Assembly: GCA_949825065.1 (NCBI GenBank)
Contig: OX463845.1
Coordinates: 29,139,315 to 29,203,314, forward strand
Length of the DNA: 64,000 bases
Direction: 5' to 3'
Source: Odontocerum albicorne
Taxonomy: Eukaryota; Arthropoda; Insecta; Trichoptera; Odontoceridae
Part shown: piece by piece, positions 11,725-24,455 of the stretch
Numbering within the stretch: the first letter of the stretch is position 1
How the letters are laid out: each line of letters begins with the position of its first letter
Made by a program: the position numbers and the translations under genes
Notes under the pieces: generated by a model
Seen by the model: the letters and a program-made list of their open reading frames with translations, nothing else
Database searches by the model: none
Told to the model about the DNA's origin: nothing

Positions 11725-11925
11725 TCAATCAATGATGCCACAACACAGAACGGGTCTTGGCTACCTTCAGGATGTATCGCCCCTTCTGCCTATCTGCGGC
11801 ATCTCTTCTTCACCTCGTCTCGCCCAGGACATGGCAGCCCGCCTACACCACATCTTAAATTCGGTCTACCCACTCTTTTACGCCCTATCGGACCGCAGAG
11901 AGAGGCCACGTGATGTAAACTAATA
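11725..11925. other. GC-richer island, probably an old repeat
   Basis: About 200 bp notably richer in C and G than the flanks, with two overlapping plus-strand frames. The translations show no family motif. Abrupt compositional borders favour an inserted repeat over an exon. Confidence 0.35.
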
Positions 11926-12467
11926 TAGATTTACATACAATGAAATTTAATAAGAAAATTTAATCTAGCCATAAAATATAAATATTACCTGGCGGATATT
12001 TTAGCATTTATGTTATGTATTTAAACGAGGTATTTTTATTGCACATTAGAACGTTAATTAACAAAAACTATCAATCGTAGATTTTACCTGTTTTAAAATA
12101 ATATATATGAAACAACGTTGCAATGTATGAGTTTGTATGGAATGGTTTTTGTTCAATTTATGTATTTACTGTCTTGATATATTTAAAAATATGGTAGATA
12201 AGTATTGCGATATACTCATTCGATATTTCAAAAAGCAGTCAATATTATAAACTTATCATTGCTCATTGACTAGAAACACCCAAATTTCGGTAAATGCCTA
12301 TTAAAAAATTGGTCAATAGAAAAAAAAGTTTAAGGAATGAACCCTTTTTGTATACGAGTATGCGTCAATTTAAAATTGTATAAAAATTCTATAACATTCA
12401 TATCTCCAAAAAATGTTTGAGAAACATTAAAAATTTGAAATTAATACAAACATATTGTAACATATGT

Positions 12468-12545
12468 GTCATCACGCTGTGTTTCTTGCGGGATAGTCAG
12501 AGACAACATATCTCCATACTTTTTTATTCCAGTACACAACACTCC
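12468..12545 (-). mobile_element. LINE-A end fragment
   Basis: Minus-strand 3' end recognised by ATCACGCTGTGTTTCTTGCG followed by a worn GRxxxxSVVSD equivalent. A second, longer copy in the same orientation follows at 12692. Confidence 0.55.
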
Positions 12546-12691
12546 AGTACACAACTGCGAATTTCATACCCCCTCAAGGGGTTTTAATCCTTATAGTTTG
12601 ATTTTTGGGTTCATGTTGAAGATAATATCGTCTCAATTAAATTAATCAAAAGTGGAAAAAATATCCTTTGCGTGATTACGAGTATTAACTA

Positions 12692-13150
12692 TGCATACAT
12701 ATCATCACGCCGTGTTCCTTGCGGTGTGAGCAGAGAGAACAAATCTACAAACTTTTCTATCCAAGCACATAGCTTTCGTCTCCTCCACATTAATACATTT
12801 CGTCATGCACAATTTTCAATTGTTCATATTTCTCACTTTACCTTCTTTTAAAATCTGGTCCACTTGTTCCAGTCATGCTTTCTTCAGTATACCTCTTCCA
12901 CACACACATTATACTTCTGGTTTTTTATGCTGGCTGTCATTATTTCAACATTCACTCTCTCCACATGTCTAAAGCATCTTAACGCTCCTTACTTAAAACA
13001 AACATTTTATCCAAGAATTCATTTCTGATGTCTTCTTGACACTACATTTTTTTCTTAATGCACGTATCTCCAAAGCATTTATACCTCTATTCGGTCTACT
13101 TCTTCCATATATCATATACCTTGCACTACTGGCTTCAAAGTTCATACAAT
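12692..13150 (-). mobile_element. LINE-A fragment, diverged subfamily
   Basis: Reads backward from CATCACGCCGTGTTCCTTGC through GTCATGC, TCCACATGTCTAAAGCATCT (FRHVERVNVE equivalent) to a worn LRALRK-like stretch near 13070. Frames are broken throughout. Confidence 0.7.
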
Positions 13151-13159
13151 AATTAAACA

Positions 13160-13869
13160 TAACTATGGTAATTATCGGAAGAAGGTATTCAGTGAAATAC
13201 TTCTTTTCATGACATCAAAGTAAAAGAAATAAAAATGGGGACATCAAAGTGTCTTCTCAATTTACGATCTTCTTGTTTGCATATTTAATAGGAGAGAGAA
13301 TAATAAAATACGAAACTGTTAATGTAATTAGTCGGCTCATGCTTAATTCTTATTCGTTTCGCCATATCGTCGTAATTTATTGTATAATAATGAAGTGTGT
13401 TTATATACTTCTTTAATTATGTTATTTATTATAGAAAACAAAACTGGCCTTCCCGTATTTGACAATTTTATAAATGATTATTTATTACAATCGATAACAC
13501 ATTATTCACCTATTTATTTGTTTGATGAATGAATATTATTTGTTTGGAGATTATTTTTTATTTTATTATTATGAGATACATTTAGCGGTACTTTTATTGT
13601 AAAAAAAACGTGTTTTGTTAGAAATGTTCATACAGAACTCAATTATTTTATAAACAAAATATTATAAATAATTAAAAAGACTTTTAAATTATTTTATGTA
13701 TTGTAACCTTATGCGAAATTGCCAAATTTTATCTAGCGTTTTGCCTTTTTAAATAGTCTTGAATACAAAATTAACGAGTGCATTTATGTACATTAATTAA
13801 CCATTGATTTTTTTATAAATTAAATATTGAATAAATTTAAAACGCGGTTACTGATAAAAACCAATATTA
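13160..13869. other. Unassigned, very AT-rich
   Basis: No features beyond A/T homopolymers. Confidence 0.5.
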
Positions 13870-14075
13870 TATTGTATTACACTTTCGTTGTATACAGTAT
13901 AATCAGGCTGATTTATTGTCATGTAGAAATCTCTACCAACCAACCGAAAGATATTAACAAGGCCTTAAGTGAAAACCAGACTAAAATCCTTTAAAAAATA
14001 AGTACCAACGGGAATCGAGGCCGCAACCCCAGGTTGGGAGACAGGCGTATTACCAATTAGTTCACGAAGAGTATT
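13870..14075 (-). repeat. SINE-T copy, nearly full length
   Basis: Tail GTATTACACTTTCGTTGTAT, body ATTGTCATGTAGAAATCTCT, linker GTACCAACGGGAATCGAGG (B box complement) and head GGCGTATTACCAATTAG are in order on the minus strand. One of the better preserved copies. Confidence 0.8.
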
Positions 14076-14155
14076 ATATATAAAGTATTATGACCATATA
14101 GTATGTGAAATCACTTTTTTTTGTGTGTGGCCTCTTACATATTTCTTACTATTTA

Positions 14156-14215
14156 TATATCTTAACACATACGCCTTGTTGTAAATATAATATATCTTAA
14201 CACATACGCCTTAAG
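14156..14215. repeat. Direct repeats flanking the (AT)n tract
   Basis: TATCTTAACACATACGCCTT occurs at about 14158 and 14192, and again just past the tract at about 14991. The first and third copies continue into GTTGTAAA. Confidence 0.85.
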
Positions 14216-14224
14216 TATATATAT

Positions 14225-14985
<761 letters not shown>

Positions 14986-14990
14986 TAATA

Positions 14991-15400
14991 TATCTTAACA
15001 CATACGCCTTGTTGTAAACATATAAACTTTAGACGAAGAGTAAAGAGTAAGGGAAAATAATAGCATGAGAAGATATATGGTATAATTGAGGCGAAGGAAG
15101 TATGTGGTACTAGAACACGAACTAAAGCCAATGAAAAGAACTTGAATAATTATATATGGATAACAGAAGGAATGAGATTTTTCATTAAACAGCTTGGAGT
15201 TTAAAAAATTCAATTGACAAAATATTTTACAGCTTTAATTTAATTGATCAAGCACTTATAAAAATAATTACGACATTAGAGCGTGTTCGTAAATATTACA
15301 CGATAACATCAAATTTGGCAAATTTTGTGCGATTTTCGCATTATAATCCTACAAAAAGCATGGACAGGCAGGCTCCTATGTTTTTTCGATGGGACATGAT
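14991..15400. other. Unassigned AT-rich sequence
   Basis: Starts with the third copy of the TATCTTAACACATACGCCTT repeat. No gene or repeat family was recognised in the rest. Confidence 0.45.
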
Positions 15401-15605
15401 TAAGTGTGTATACCAACACACAACATAATTTGAGATTCATTTTATACAACTGCAGAACAAACTTCAAATAATTATTTGTTGTGGGTGATTTCAAGGAGAG
15501 AATTGAAAAAATATGATATCTTTCAGAATATAGAACTCCGTGGCCTAGTTAATGAGATGCCTGTATCTCAATCCGAAGATTGCGGGTTCGATTCCCGTTG
15601 ATACA
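15400..15605 (+). repeat. Repeat module R2, copy 2
   Basis: Homologous to 10785-11005 over its whole length, lacking a short internal TAGTAATTTTAAACA segment. Unlike copy 1, it runs on into a SINE-T body. Confidence 0.75.
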
Positions 15606-15800
15606 TTTTTTTATTAAAAAAACGGTTTCCACTAAAGAACATATTTTTTGTTCATTGAAAGAGATTGCCACATGACAATAAACCCGCCAGGTTATACTGT
15701 ACACAGCAAAAGGATAATACAGTACAATATAACGAACCTTTGTCTGAATTCCGAAAGGATAATACAGTACAATATAACGAACCTTTGCCTGAATTCCATT
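15530..15800 (+). repeat. SINE-T copy with duplicated 3' end
   Basis: Head (CGTGGCCTAGTTAATGAGA), B box GGTTCGATTCCCGTTGA, body AGAGATTGCCACATGACAAT and AACCCGCCAGG are all present. The end is duplicated in tandem: GGATAATACAGTACAATATA with ACGAACCTTTG occurs twice, about 44 bp apart. Confidence 0.8.
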
Positions 15801-16259
15801 TACATTTCCATCATAGTTCTAGTATGATTTATATTATCTAGTCTCGTTAGAATATATTCTGTATAGCTCCCGACATTTCGGAATAAGTTTTTAAATAAAG
15901 GATGTTGAGATTTCTTAGTAATGAGACGTTGCTTCGTCACAATGTAATGTATATTACCTAAATAGGGTGTGGGCTGAAAACTATCTGAAGTCCTCGCAAA
16001 CTAGCTCACCCTATAGTGGTGAGGATGTATCTCGATTGGGAGGATGTTACGAGATGAACCCAGACATTTTGATAGCTTCTTTCTTAAATATTTGTATTTT
16101 CTTTTCCATTGCTTTAAAATATATATGTAATTTCAGGATTGTGCATACTATGTATAAACTTATCAATAAACCTATGTTTAGTATTATTGTTTTATTACAT
16201 AAGTAAGTTACATATATAAAACAATATAATATTATTTACTAGTCAATATATCTGTTTCT
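15801..16259. other. Unassigned sequence
   Basis: No recognised family. The 79-residue frame at 15967-16206 (+) begins in a slightly GC-richer patch but becomes low-complexity. Confidence 0.4.
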
Positions 16260-16261
16260 TA

Positions 16262-16790
16262 ATGACAGAGCAATCGTAGTCATTGGATTTGATCTTGCGA
16301 GCGAATTGATAGCATTGCAGAAAAAATATACAACTCCATTTTTCACGGTCCGTAGCATTTCTACTACACGTTTTTAATTACTTCTAGGTATGTTGATCGC
16401 ATTGGTGATATGTCTTATGATCGGAACCCTTATGTTGTCCCATAGATGATCAATCTCGCCATTGTATATTCCTGTATGATGATATGGCCTACGTACCTGA
16501 GGATTCACAGCTATGTAGATGATGACAAACGCGGTTTAATTTGTAGATCATCTAGAATTGATTAATTTATTCTGCATGCTGTCCATGGTACACGCAACAT
16601 ACGCAACCAGCAATACATTTCTAAGGGATTTATCTTATGTTCCTTTCCTCACAGTGTTCATGTTTCGGCACCATATATAACGATTGTGATAGTATTCGTA
16701 CAACTTTTAATTTGATAGATCTAGTAATGTTCATATCGGTTTATATGTCTTTCAGTTTGCCTATTAAACGCTTAATTCTTCAATATATAC
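16262..16790 (-). mobile_element. LINE-B reverse transcriptase C-terminal relic
   Basis: Minus strand gives ITIVIYGAET (the YGxETW motif of non-LTR reverse transcriptases), then RVPWTAC with a QSILDDLQIK-type stretch, then YVGHII and ARLIIYG. This order (YGAETW, IPWTA, SIL-EL, FGH, LERLI-G) is that of the RT-thumb and C-terminal segment of RTE/CR1-like elements carried by insects. Stops and frameshifts show it is dead. It is distinct from LINE-A, which lacks the PWTA block. Confidence 0.75.
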
Positions 16791-18100
16791 TCATGTACAA
16801 ATGTATAATTTAAAACCTAATTGGACTGTCACATAGTAGACGTATTCAACATAAATAAACTAATGCCGATTGATCCACCTATCATATGCAACCATAAAAA
16901 GGGTGGTTAATAGTAATAATTAAGAGATCAAATTTAGGACCGTAGCTTTTAAAAAAAAATACAGGACAGTAACATCCCATATTTAACGTGCATTTGTCTA
17001 TAAAAAAAATTAAGAATCAATTATTCCTTATACCAATAGTTTCCAAACTTTTGCATTTCAATTTCGTTATCGGTGCCTTAAATGTGTATAGATTTTTTCA
17101 TGACTCAATTAGGGGAATTGATAAGCATATTTTTCCCTTCACAGTTGCTCAAATCTTGGAATAAAACAGGACAATTTCGCGCATTTACTGTGTCACGTTG
17201 AGTTTTGAGCGATATTTATTTTTTATGATATCCACCACCGAAGGGCCATCATCACAGAGATAAATTATTGATCAAGGATTCGCTGACCTCAAGCACTCAA
17301 CAAATTATATTAATATTTTATTGATATCTAAATCTCAACCAGTTCCGTATCGATTTTTTTCGTTTTTATTGTACTGGAGCAAAACAGCTCAATCATACTA
17401 TCTTCCTCTATCAACGTGCCTCTCTTCTTGGGCCGTGAAAGGATCTTGAATACATGTAAATTTTTCCATATTATCTACTTGAAAGTATTTTTGAAACCAG
17501 CGATGTCCCAGTTAACATATATGTAGCTTCTTATAATTGCGGTTGTGCATTAGTGCATTGCATTAAGATTGGAATTAATAAATTTTTCGAATATCCCTTG
17601 ACGTCCCTGGGAATTAATTGCGACTCCACAGGGTGCCGAGGCGAGCATATTTAAAAACCTCTGCTTTATACAAAGATTCTATCTATTTTACAATTTATTT
17701 TAACATATCATGACAAATATTAAGCCTTCGATTATCGACTAAATATCTCGCATAACTTTTACACCTGTTAAAGTTTGTTAATGTCTAGAAATTAATTATT
17801 TTGTTTTGAAAATACTCAGACAAAAATCTACAAAATAAATTATATTCAATGTTGATAAATCAGTTGACTTGTTAATAAATTGCTAAGCTATTAATTATAA
17901 AGCTGAAGAATCTCACTGTGCTTCGGAATTTTTATACATTAAAATGTTTTTCAAGATTTATTCAAAAAACGGTATTTTGTAAGCAAGAAATGTGACAAGG
18001 CAGAGAAACCGTAAATGCTCTATGAAAAAATATTTATATTATTTTATATTTGAAAATAATATTAAATTAAATGCAAAATACAAAAAAATATACATAAAAG
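16791..18100. other. Unassigned AT-rich sequence
   Basis: 17130-17660 has slightly higher G+C with broken frames. No motif was recognised on either strand. Confidence 0.4.
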
Positions 18101-18104
18101 TCTC

Positions 18105-18500
18105 ACAATAATAAAAGGACAATTTATATAGTGCCGTTTAGAGAGCAACCCTTCTTCTAGGACGTTCGAACTCGGGACTCGAACCCATTATTATTACAGA
18201 TTAAAAATATGTATTACAAAATATTCGTAAATATATATGAGTTGAGTGTAAGGATAAGAAGGTAGTGTCTATGAATGTTAGATTGGACACTTCTCATCTA
18301 CATATGTTCAGAAAAACATATTTGGGTAGAAAATTTACCAAGGAAAGACGAACTACTAAGAAACCTTTCGTTTCATAGACCTGCTGATATGTGATAGTGA
18401 CACATTCGGTGTTAGGTGTAGTGCAGTGTATGTGTGTGGTGTTCATATATGACCATACATTTTGAAAAGACCTCCCAAAAAGGGGTGTTACATAATGACG
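18105..18500 (+). repeat. Dispersed repeat R1, copy 1
   Basis: About 395 bp homologous to 47617-48010: AATAATA-AGGACAA, TAGTGCCGTTTAGAGAGC, TGTTCAGAAAAACATATTTG, GAAAATTTACCAAGGAAAGA, CTGATATGTGATAGTGACAC and GACCTCCCAAAAAG recur in order. No terminal inverted repeat or long frame was found, so its class is unknown. Confidence 0.75.
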
Positions 18501-18839
18501 ATTAGAACGATGATTTCTTATGCTTCCCTGTGAAGTGGCTCACTATAAATATATCAATATCGTAAATTTGTTCAACAAGGTAATTCCGTGCGCGATTTAT
18601 TTATGTCATATTTTATACAGGTTTAACACAATTATATTCAGTAAAATAAATAATTAAAAAAATAGACAAAAGTCAAAAAATAATCATCCAAGGAACAATA
18701 AATACTCATGCATGCTTGTGAAATGGTTACAAAATTTGTTATAATACGTTCTCGAAAGATTAGTTTATGTTTACGGTATGGAATACAGCCTTCATTCACG
18801 ATAACGTTAATAATTATCAGGCATATATGTGCATGATTA

Positions 18840-18960
18840 CATATAGTATACTCGTAGATGTAGCAAAAAATATATGAAGCGATGGAACAATCCGGCGCTC
18901 TGTTCTTTCTACTAACTTTGACAAGGAAATTGCGTGCTGGCATGCTTGTGTATAACGTAT
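18840..18960 (+). mobile_element. LINE-A end scrap
   Basis: Only the terminus is left: WNNPALCSF-like codons (CCGGCGCTCTGTTCTTTCTA) and AAGGAAATTGCGTG. A TACTCGTA site sits at its left edge (18849). Confidence 0.55.
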
Positions 18961-19082
18961 TACCTTTTTACTACAATTCAAAATAAGGTTTATTATTATT
19001 AATATAATAAAGTTTATTACTTGACTAGTATAGGGACTGATTATGAAAACAACGAAACTAAAGTATATTGAAATATATTTTA

Positions 19083-19285
19083 TTGTATTGTGTAACACTA
19101 TCTTTATATACAGTGCCTGCTACTTAGTGGATTTATTTTCAAACGACAATCTCTTAGAATGAACCAGAAAGTTGTTAAAGTAAAAACCGAACTGATACCC
19201 TTTTAAAAAAAATGGGTACCAACGGGAATCGAACATGCCACCTGGTCGAAATACAGATGTGTTACCTACTAGACCATGGAGGTCA
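19083..19285 (-). repeat. SINE-T copy (left of a tandem pair)
   Basis: Tail TATTGTATTGTGTAACACTA, worn body, linker with GGTACCAACGGGAATCGAAC (B box) and head TGTGTTACCTACTAGACCAT. The body has lost the CCCGCC motif. Confidence 0.75.
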
Positions 19286-19344
19286 TCAATTTATGAGTTT
19301 TATCTGTGATAAGTATTTTTATATTGTTTTATACTTTGAACGTT

Positions 19345-19525
19345 TTCAATACAATATATAGGGTTAATGTCCATGTGACAATCTCTTCCAACCAACAAAA
19401 GGAAATGTTCAAGGGGCCTTAAGTGAAAACCTTACTGAAACCTTTTTTAAACATTTGGGTATCAACTGTATTCGAACCAACGACCATCGAGAGACAGAAG
19501 TTTTATCAACTAGATCACCGATAAA
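19345..19525 (-). repeat. SINE-T copy (right of the pair)
   Basis: Same orientation as 19083-19285 and 60 bp from it. Body ATGTGACAATCTCTTCCAAC is well kept. The head (TTTTATCAACTAGATCAC) and B-box region are diverged, so the two are separate insertions rather than a recent duplication. Confidence 0.7.
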
Positions 19526-19616
19526 AATAAAACATTTTATTATCAAATATGTTTATGTAGGCGAGTTTCTTTAATAACCTAGCGTTGATATCTAAATTAC
19601 TTTGCAAATGTTTCTA

Positions 19617-20215
19617 ATACATACATACATACCATCATATACATTTCATATATAATACATAACATACATACATCCCATCACGCCATTTCCCTGTCGGAGT
19701 GGGCAAATAGGAAAGAGCGCCATACTTTCCTAAATCGACACACATCCTTAGATTCTTCCACATCCATACATCTTCTCATAGAAACTACGATTTGTCTGAC
19801 TTTCTACATTTCCTTCTCTCAGAATATCATTCACTTGATCCAACCATACTTTCCTTGGTCTTCCTCTCATACATCTTCCGCTCACATCTGTACTGTATAT
19901 CTGTTTTTAGTATCTCTTTATTCATCTCAACTTCCTCTTATTTACCTTATTTAACACATCAGCCAGGTTTCGTTCATTCCTTATCACTTCATTCTGCCGC
20001 CTGTCATACCCTGTCTGTCACTCTATGTATTATTCTCAATGAATGCAGCTCTACAGCATTTATTTGGTCCCTCTGGTTTTTTCGACGTACAAGTTTCACT
20101 TCCAAATATCAAAATTGGCACCAAAATACTATTGTGGTCAATCATCTTAGCAGATTTTGATATTGAGTATTCTACTAAATAGCAGAATTCCTCGACTTGC
20201 TGCAATCTTTAATTT
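19617..20215 (-). mobile_element. LINE-A fragment, well preserved
   Basis: From the tail (CATACATACATACC) and CCATCACGCCATTTCCCTG it reads back through DREMA, AYPDR, VCRD, RSC, RGRPRKVWLDQVND, a deleted MNE block, NDIQGV-like RIHRV codons, then the ETW region and a CNFGTNIL-like stretch near 20110. It stops at CTGCAATCTTT near 20210, immediately before a hairpin. It is the best single copy for seeing the family's order. Confidence 0.85.
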
Positions 20216-20220
20216 TTATT

Positions 20221-20290
20221 TGTAATTTATTTTTATCAAACACTGTTTATTCCACTTTTTTTTTACAGTGTTTGATAAAAATAAATTACA
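20221..20290. repeat. Perfect 26-bp hairpin at the LINE-A 5' border
   Basis: 20221-20246 and 20265-20290 are exact reverse complements (left arm begins TGTAATTTATTTTTATC and ends AACACTGT) around an 18-base T-rich loop. It lies 5-10 bp upstream of the truncated end of the minus-strand LINE-A copy. Confidence 0.9.
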
Positions 20291-20499
20291 ATGTCTTGAA
20301 ACCTCCACAACGTTAATGCCTTAACTATAAACAACATAATTTTTCTTTATTTATAATTAGTATTTACTTTGTTATATGATGTATGGTATTTGTTTTCAAA
20401 AACAATTACGACTATGTCCATTTATGTTTCATATCTCAATTGACTTTTTTTTTTAATATTTTAGATTCGTAAAACACAAGTATCATTTTTAACACATAC

Positions 20500-20600
20500 T
20501 GTTCTGTATTATTATACTTTCGTTTTATACAGTACAACCTGGCAGGCTTATTGCCCTGTGGCAATATCTTCCTACCAACCAGAAATATGTATTTTAAAAA
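20500..20600 (-). repeat. SINE-T body and tail fragment
   Basis: TATTATACTTTCGTTTTATA, TACAACCTGGCAGGCTTATT and CCTGTGGCAATATCTTCC are clear. The tRNA head is missing. Confidence 0.75.
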
Positions 20601-20659
20601 ATCTGGGTTTTAACAAGGGGTCACAAGGGCCTTGCTAACTCTGTTTCATCCTTTCTTTT

Positions 20660-22000
20660 GAATTGAGTTACTATGCATAATACACCAAACCCATATTTTA
20701 ATTGAGAAAGCATCATGCTTTTTTATGAAGGAATTTATAAATTGAATATCCATTTAAATAGCTTGATATTTTTAGACAAGCAAGATTGAGGTACCAATAT
20801 TTCAAATAAATAAAAAAAAATGTACATTCATTAATCTTTTCATATATAACATACTACTACGTCCAAATCATCCTCTTTATAGGACAGAATGCCTAATTAG
20901 CCAATAATAATAATACTTTAATAATAATAATACAAAAACGTGATTTGGCTGTAAAGAAAACTAAAAGTTTAAAATAAATCGAATGAAACCATACTTGCCT
21001 CGGGCGGCGCATACTCGTACGCTGAAAATAAATATTCGAAATATTTGTTACCATCGTGACGTAATGCTCTTGAGCAAAATTATGAAAAAGAGCATTTTTA
21101 GCGCGAACAAGTGTGACGTGTTTATACTATATAACATACTCGTATCACTCAAATTTTCAGTGAGACTGTTTGGTGATATCGGGAATCTTCAGGGATTTAT
21201 AATATTTTATTACATATTTGGGACTCATACCACAAATTGTGGATTTTTATCACCCCTAGCGTGATTGCATAGATTGGAGGATATCAGTATTTGATATTCA
21301 AGACGAATGCAAACGTTTTTTAATTTAAGAATTCAATTATAAGTTTTACTTTTAATGAGTTTTTTGCGGTTTATACATACATGTTTCATCGTTTTGTTTT
21401 TGTCTTCAAGTCTTGATATTTTTTATCAATTTTATTGCTGATTTCCAATTTTGTTATGTGATATTTTTTAAAGTTTTTTATTTATATAATTTGTATCGAA
21501 TTTATTTTGGTTAAGGTTCGACTGTAAAAATTAACTATCTCTTTATATCAGCTCGGAAATTATTTAATGTTGACCGTAAAATTATTTGTTAGCCAATAAA
21601 GGAAACTGCTGTTTTTCAAAATTTGCAACTGAAAGCAAGGGCAAATTAAAATAACCTGTCAAAAGTCAAGATGATCGAAGTGCTCGCCAAATACAGGGAG
21701 TACAGAATAAGCATTATCTACAGTAAATACATTCTTCTTCTTGCAATGTATGATTTCTTTTTTTACTGAATTATTCATAGAATGTGGACCACCTTTTTGA
21801 CAATCTTTTTGAAGTTTTAACTGGTGCTCGAGATCCTATAAAGTAACCATGGAAAACTATACGGGGAATCCAGTTCACATATATTCTTCGAATGTGATCC
21901 GCCTTTAACGCGTTTTCTACCTTTACCACCTTACGATGTCTTCGGTTTTGCACCTTGTTTTTATTTATGTATTTCTTACTCTATTTAACCAGTTGTACAC
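20660..22000. other. Unassigned AT-rich sequence
   Basis: Open frames at 20983-21264 (+) and 21771-21953 (-) are not AT-biased over their whole length, but show no motif I can name. Two TACTCGTA sites lie at 21012 and 21137. Confidence 0.4.
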
Positions 22001-23090
22001 CGTAAGACATTCATTTCTAATGTTCTAATAAAGGCCTTCATTCGTACGGTACAGGTCTAGCATTAATATCATATGTAAATACAGATCGAACACATGTTTT
22101 ATATATCATTATGTTAATTTCTGTTGATATACACATATTTCTCCTTACTATATATTCTATATTTTGATAGCAGAGGTTTCATTCGCACATTCTATAATTT
22201 TATTAAATAAGTCATATTGGCTATTGATATCCACTCCACGGTATTTGAAATATGTCGTTGTATTATATTCTCGTAAATTACATTTTTTTGTAACTACAGG
22301 CTGCTACTGTTCCCGAGTCAATGTATTTGAAGTAACCAAGAAACGTGTGTGAAAGCTTAATCTGCTTGAATTTTGGAAATAAAAAGGAATCAGAGAATAA
22401 AATCCAATTCCTGTTTTAATTTAATATCAACAACAATTTCTAAAGAAACCAACAGAAGAAATTACAACCAACAAGATCCATAATTTAACCAACTCAACTC
22501 CAAGATCCATTTCATAAAAATTTAGCACCCAACTAAATCATTCCGCATAGTGGATGGACACGCCCCGCGCCCGCCAAATCTTTTACCATTTGCAAAATCA
22601 TGTTTTTACTTCTTCTACCCACTCGCAGCTGGCTTAATTAGTTTTTTATTGGTTCGTGATTCATGGCTTTTTGTTTTTTATATTATAATTTATTGAATGC
22701 TTAGTCTTTATGGGAAGTATTGTAATGATAAAAAGATTCAGCATGTCATTTTTCAGGACACTTTTGAAGTTAAAGCTGTTAACACGATAGCAAACTAATT
22801 ATACTCGTATAGTAATAAATATACAGAAAGCTACTCTCAGTAAAAAAAATCTTATTTTACGACAGTGTTTTTTTTTTATAAATAAATTAAATTAATAGAG
22901 AGGTCAATATTTATTTAAATGTGTGAGACTTTATGAAATAGGGTAGAACGACACAAATCTTCTTCTTTCCAGTGTCATGTCAGATACGACACAAATAAAA
23001 AGTACAATCAGTACAAATTAAATGAAACCCCTCACTTGCAGGCAAAATACTGAAATATAGAGTTAGAAACTCCCAAATTCGAGAAATATA
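22001..23090. other. Unassigned AT-rich sequence
   Basis: No gene was recognised. A small GC-richer patch, GGACACGCCCCGCGCCCGCC, lies near 22557. A TACTCGTA site is at 22802. Confidence 0.4.
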
Positions 23091-23094
23091 GAAT

Positions 23095-23215
23095 ACATTA
23101 TGAGGTGGGGTGAAAACTGTGGAACACATCGGCCAACCCCCGGAAAGACCTCCAAAGAGATGGAATGAGACAATACGAGTATGTCAGGAGAGGCAGTCCT
23201 GCTGATAACAGAGCA
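23095..23215 (+). pseudogene. Possible LINE C-terminal scrap
   Basis: One frame reads HIGQPPERPPKRWNET, resembling the G-RPPKRW-D stretch near the C-terminus of several non-LTR reverse transcriptases. It is too short for assignment. Confidence 0.3.
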
Positions 23216-23290
23216 CAGCTCTAACGTAAGAGAAATAAGTTATTTTAAGTGGTACTATGAATATCAGTTTGAAAATTGTATAATATTATT

Positions 23291-23486
23291 CATGTTTGTA
23301 TCTCATATAAATGCATTTCAAGTATCCAACAAGCATATTCATGTTTGTATCTCATATAAATGCATTTCAAGTAGCCAGCAAGCATATTCATGTTTGTATC
23401 TCATATAAATGCATTTCAAGTAGCCAACAAGCATATTCATGATTGCATCTCATATAAATGCATTTCAAGTAGCCAACAAGCATATT
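23291..23486. repeat. Minisatellite, 49-bp unit, 4 copies
   Basis: Units start at 23291, 23340, 23389 and 23438 with CATGTTTGTATCTCATATAA. Differences are few (TATCC versus TAGCC; GATTGC in the last). There are no distinct spacers between units, so it is not a CRISPR array. Confidence 0.95.
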
Positions 23487-23519
23487 TGCAAGTCACATCA
23501 ATGAGGAATACATACAAGA

Positions 23520-24009
23520 TTACATAAACTTTAGAATCAACTAATTTAATTTAAAAGACACATCTCTAACACATAATTCGGTCGTGTTCCTCAAATTTTC
23601 AGAATTAGTAAAATGGTTTAATAGATTGCCTTTTGAAATTTCCAGTTCATGGTTTTTTTCCTCTCCATATCGGCAAACTCTTTAATCAATTACTACAAAC
23701 CTTCTTGTATTTTTTTAAACATCAACATAAAAACAATTCAAGTATTATTCCTCATTATCTATGATATTTTCCTTCTCAATCTTCCCTCGTCTTTTTCAGT
23801 AATAGGTAACATTTTAAAATGATTAATAAGTTTTCTCATCTCTTCATTCTTTTAGCTATATTTCATGTATTATTGTTAGGCCTTTTTTAGGTTATAAAGT
23901 TTTTAATTAATAAAGTTTTACTTTTTTAGGTTAGAAAGTTCTTTAAATACACAAGTCTATTTAAATGACTTTATAACCTCTGGCTTCGCAATTAGCACAA
24001 ACTATTTAT
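23520..24009. other. Unassigned AT-rich sequence
   Basis: No gene or repeat was recognised. A local near-duplication, CTTTTTTAGGTTATAAAGTT and CTTTTTTAGGTTAGAAAGTT, lies at about 23882 and 23922. Confidence 0.45.
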
Positions 24010-24190
24010 TCTTGCATTGCATTGTATTACATTTTCATTGCATACAGTGCACTTTCGGGAATTAATTACCATGTGTTTATCTCTTATATCCAACTAAACT
24101 GGAAAAACAAACTAATTAATTCCAGCGGTAGTCGAACTAGCAACCCCCGGCTGAAAGTAGGCGTCTTACCAAGCAGGCCGAATAGGTATT
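24010..24190 (-). repeat. SINE-T copy
   Basis: Tail GTATTACATTTTCATTGCAT, worn body, and head with GGCGTCTTACCAAGCAGGCC. The B box is altered (GTAGTCGAACTAGC). Confidence 0.7.
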
Positions 24191-24216
24191 TGGAAGTTTA
24201 GAAAATTTGTTTTTAA

Positions 24217-24455
24217 TGAAATATACTCACCGATTGTACCTAATGAAATATACCCACCGATTGCACCTAATGAAATATACCCACCTAATGAAACATACCC
24301 ACCGATTATACCTAATGAAATATGCCCACCGATTGTACCTAATGAAATATGCCCACTGATTTTACCTAATTAAATATACCCACCGATTGTACCTATTAAA
24401 ATATACCCACCGATTGTACCAAATGAAATATACCCACCGATTGTACCTAATGAAA
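24217..24455. repeat. Minisatellite, 27-bp unit, ~9 copies
   Basis: The unit reads CCTAATGAAATATACCCACC followed by GATTGTA. One unit near 24283 lacks the GATTGCA part, and several carry ATATGCCCA. 27 is a multiple of 3, but stops prevent a long frame. Confidence 0.93.

Noticed and set aside
19792..20160. 122-codon plus-strand frame
   Set aside because: Antisense to a minus-strand LINE-A fragment. The same holds for 59578-59955 (+), 38454-38747 (-) and 35415-35684 (-).
23291..24455. Two tandem arrays considered as CRISPR-like
   Set aside because: Units are contiguous without unique spacers, and the genome is eukaryotic.
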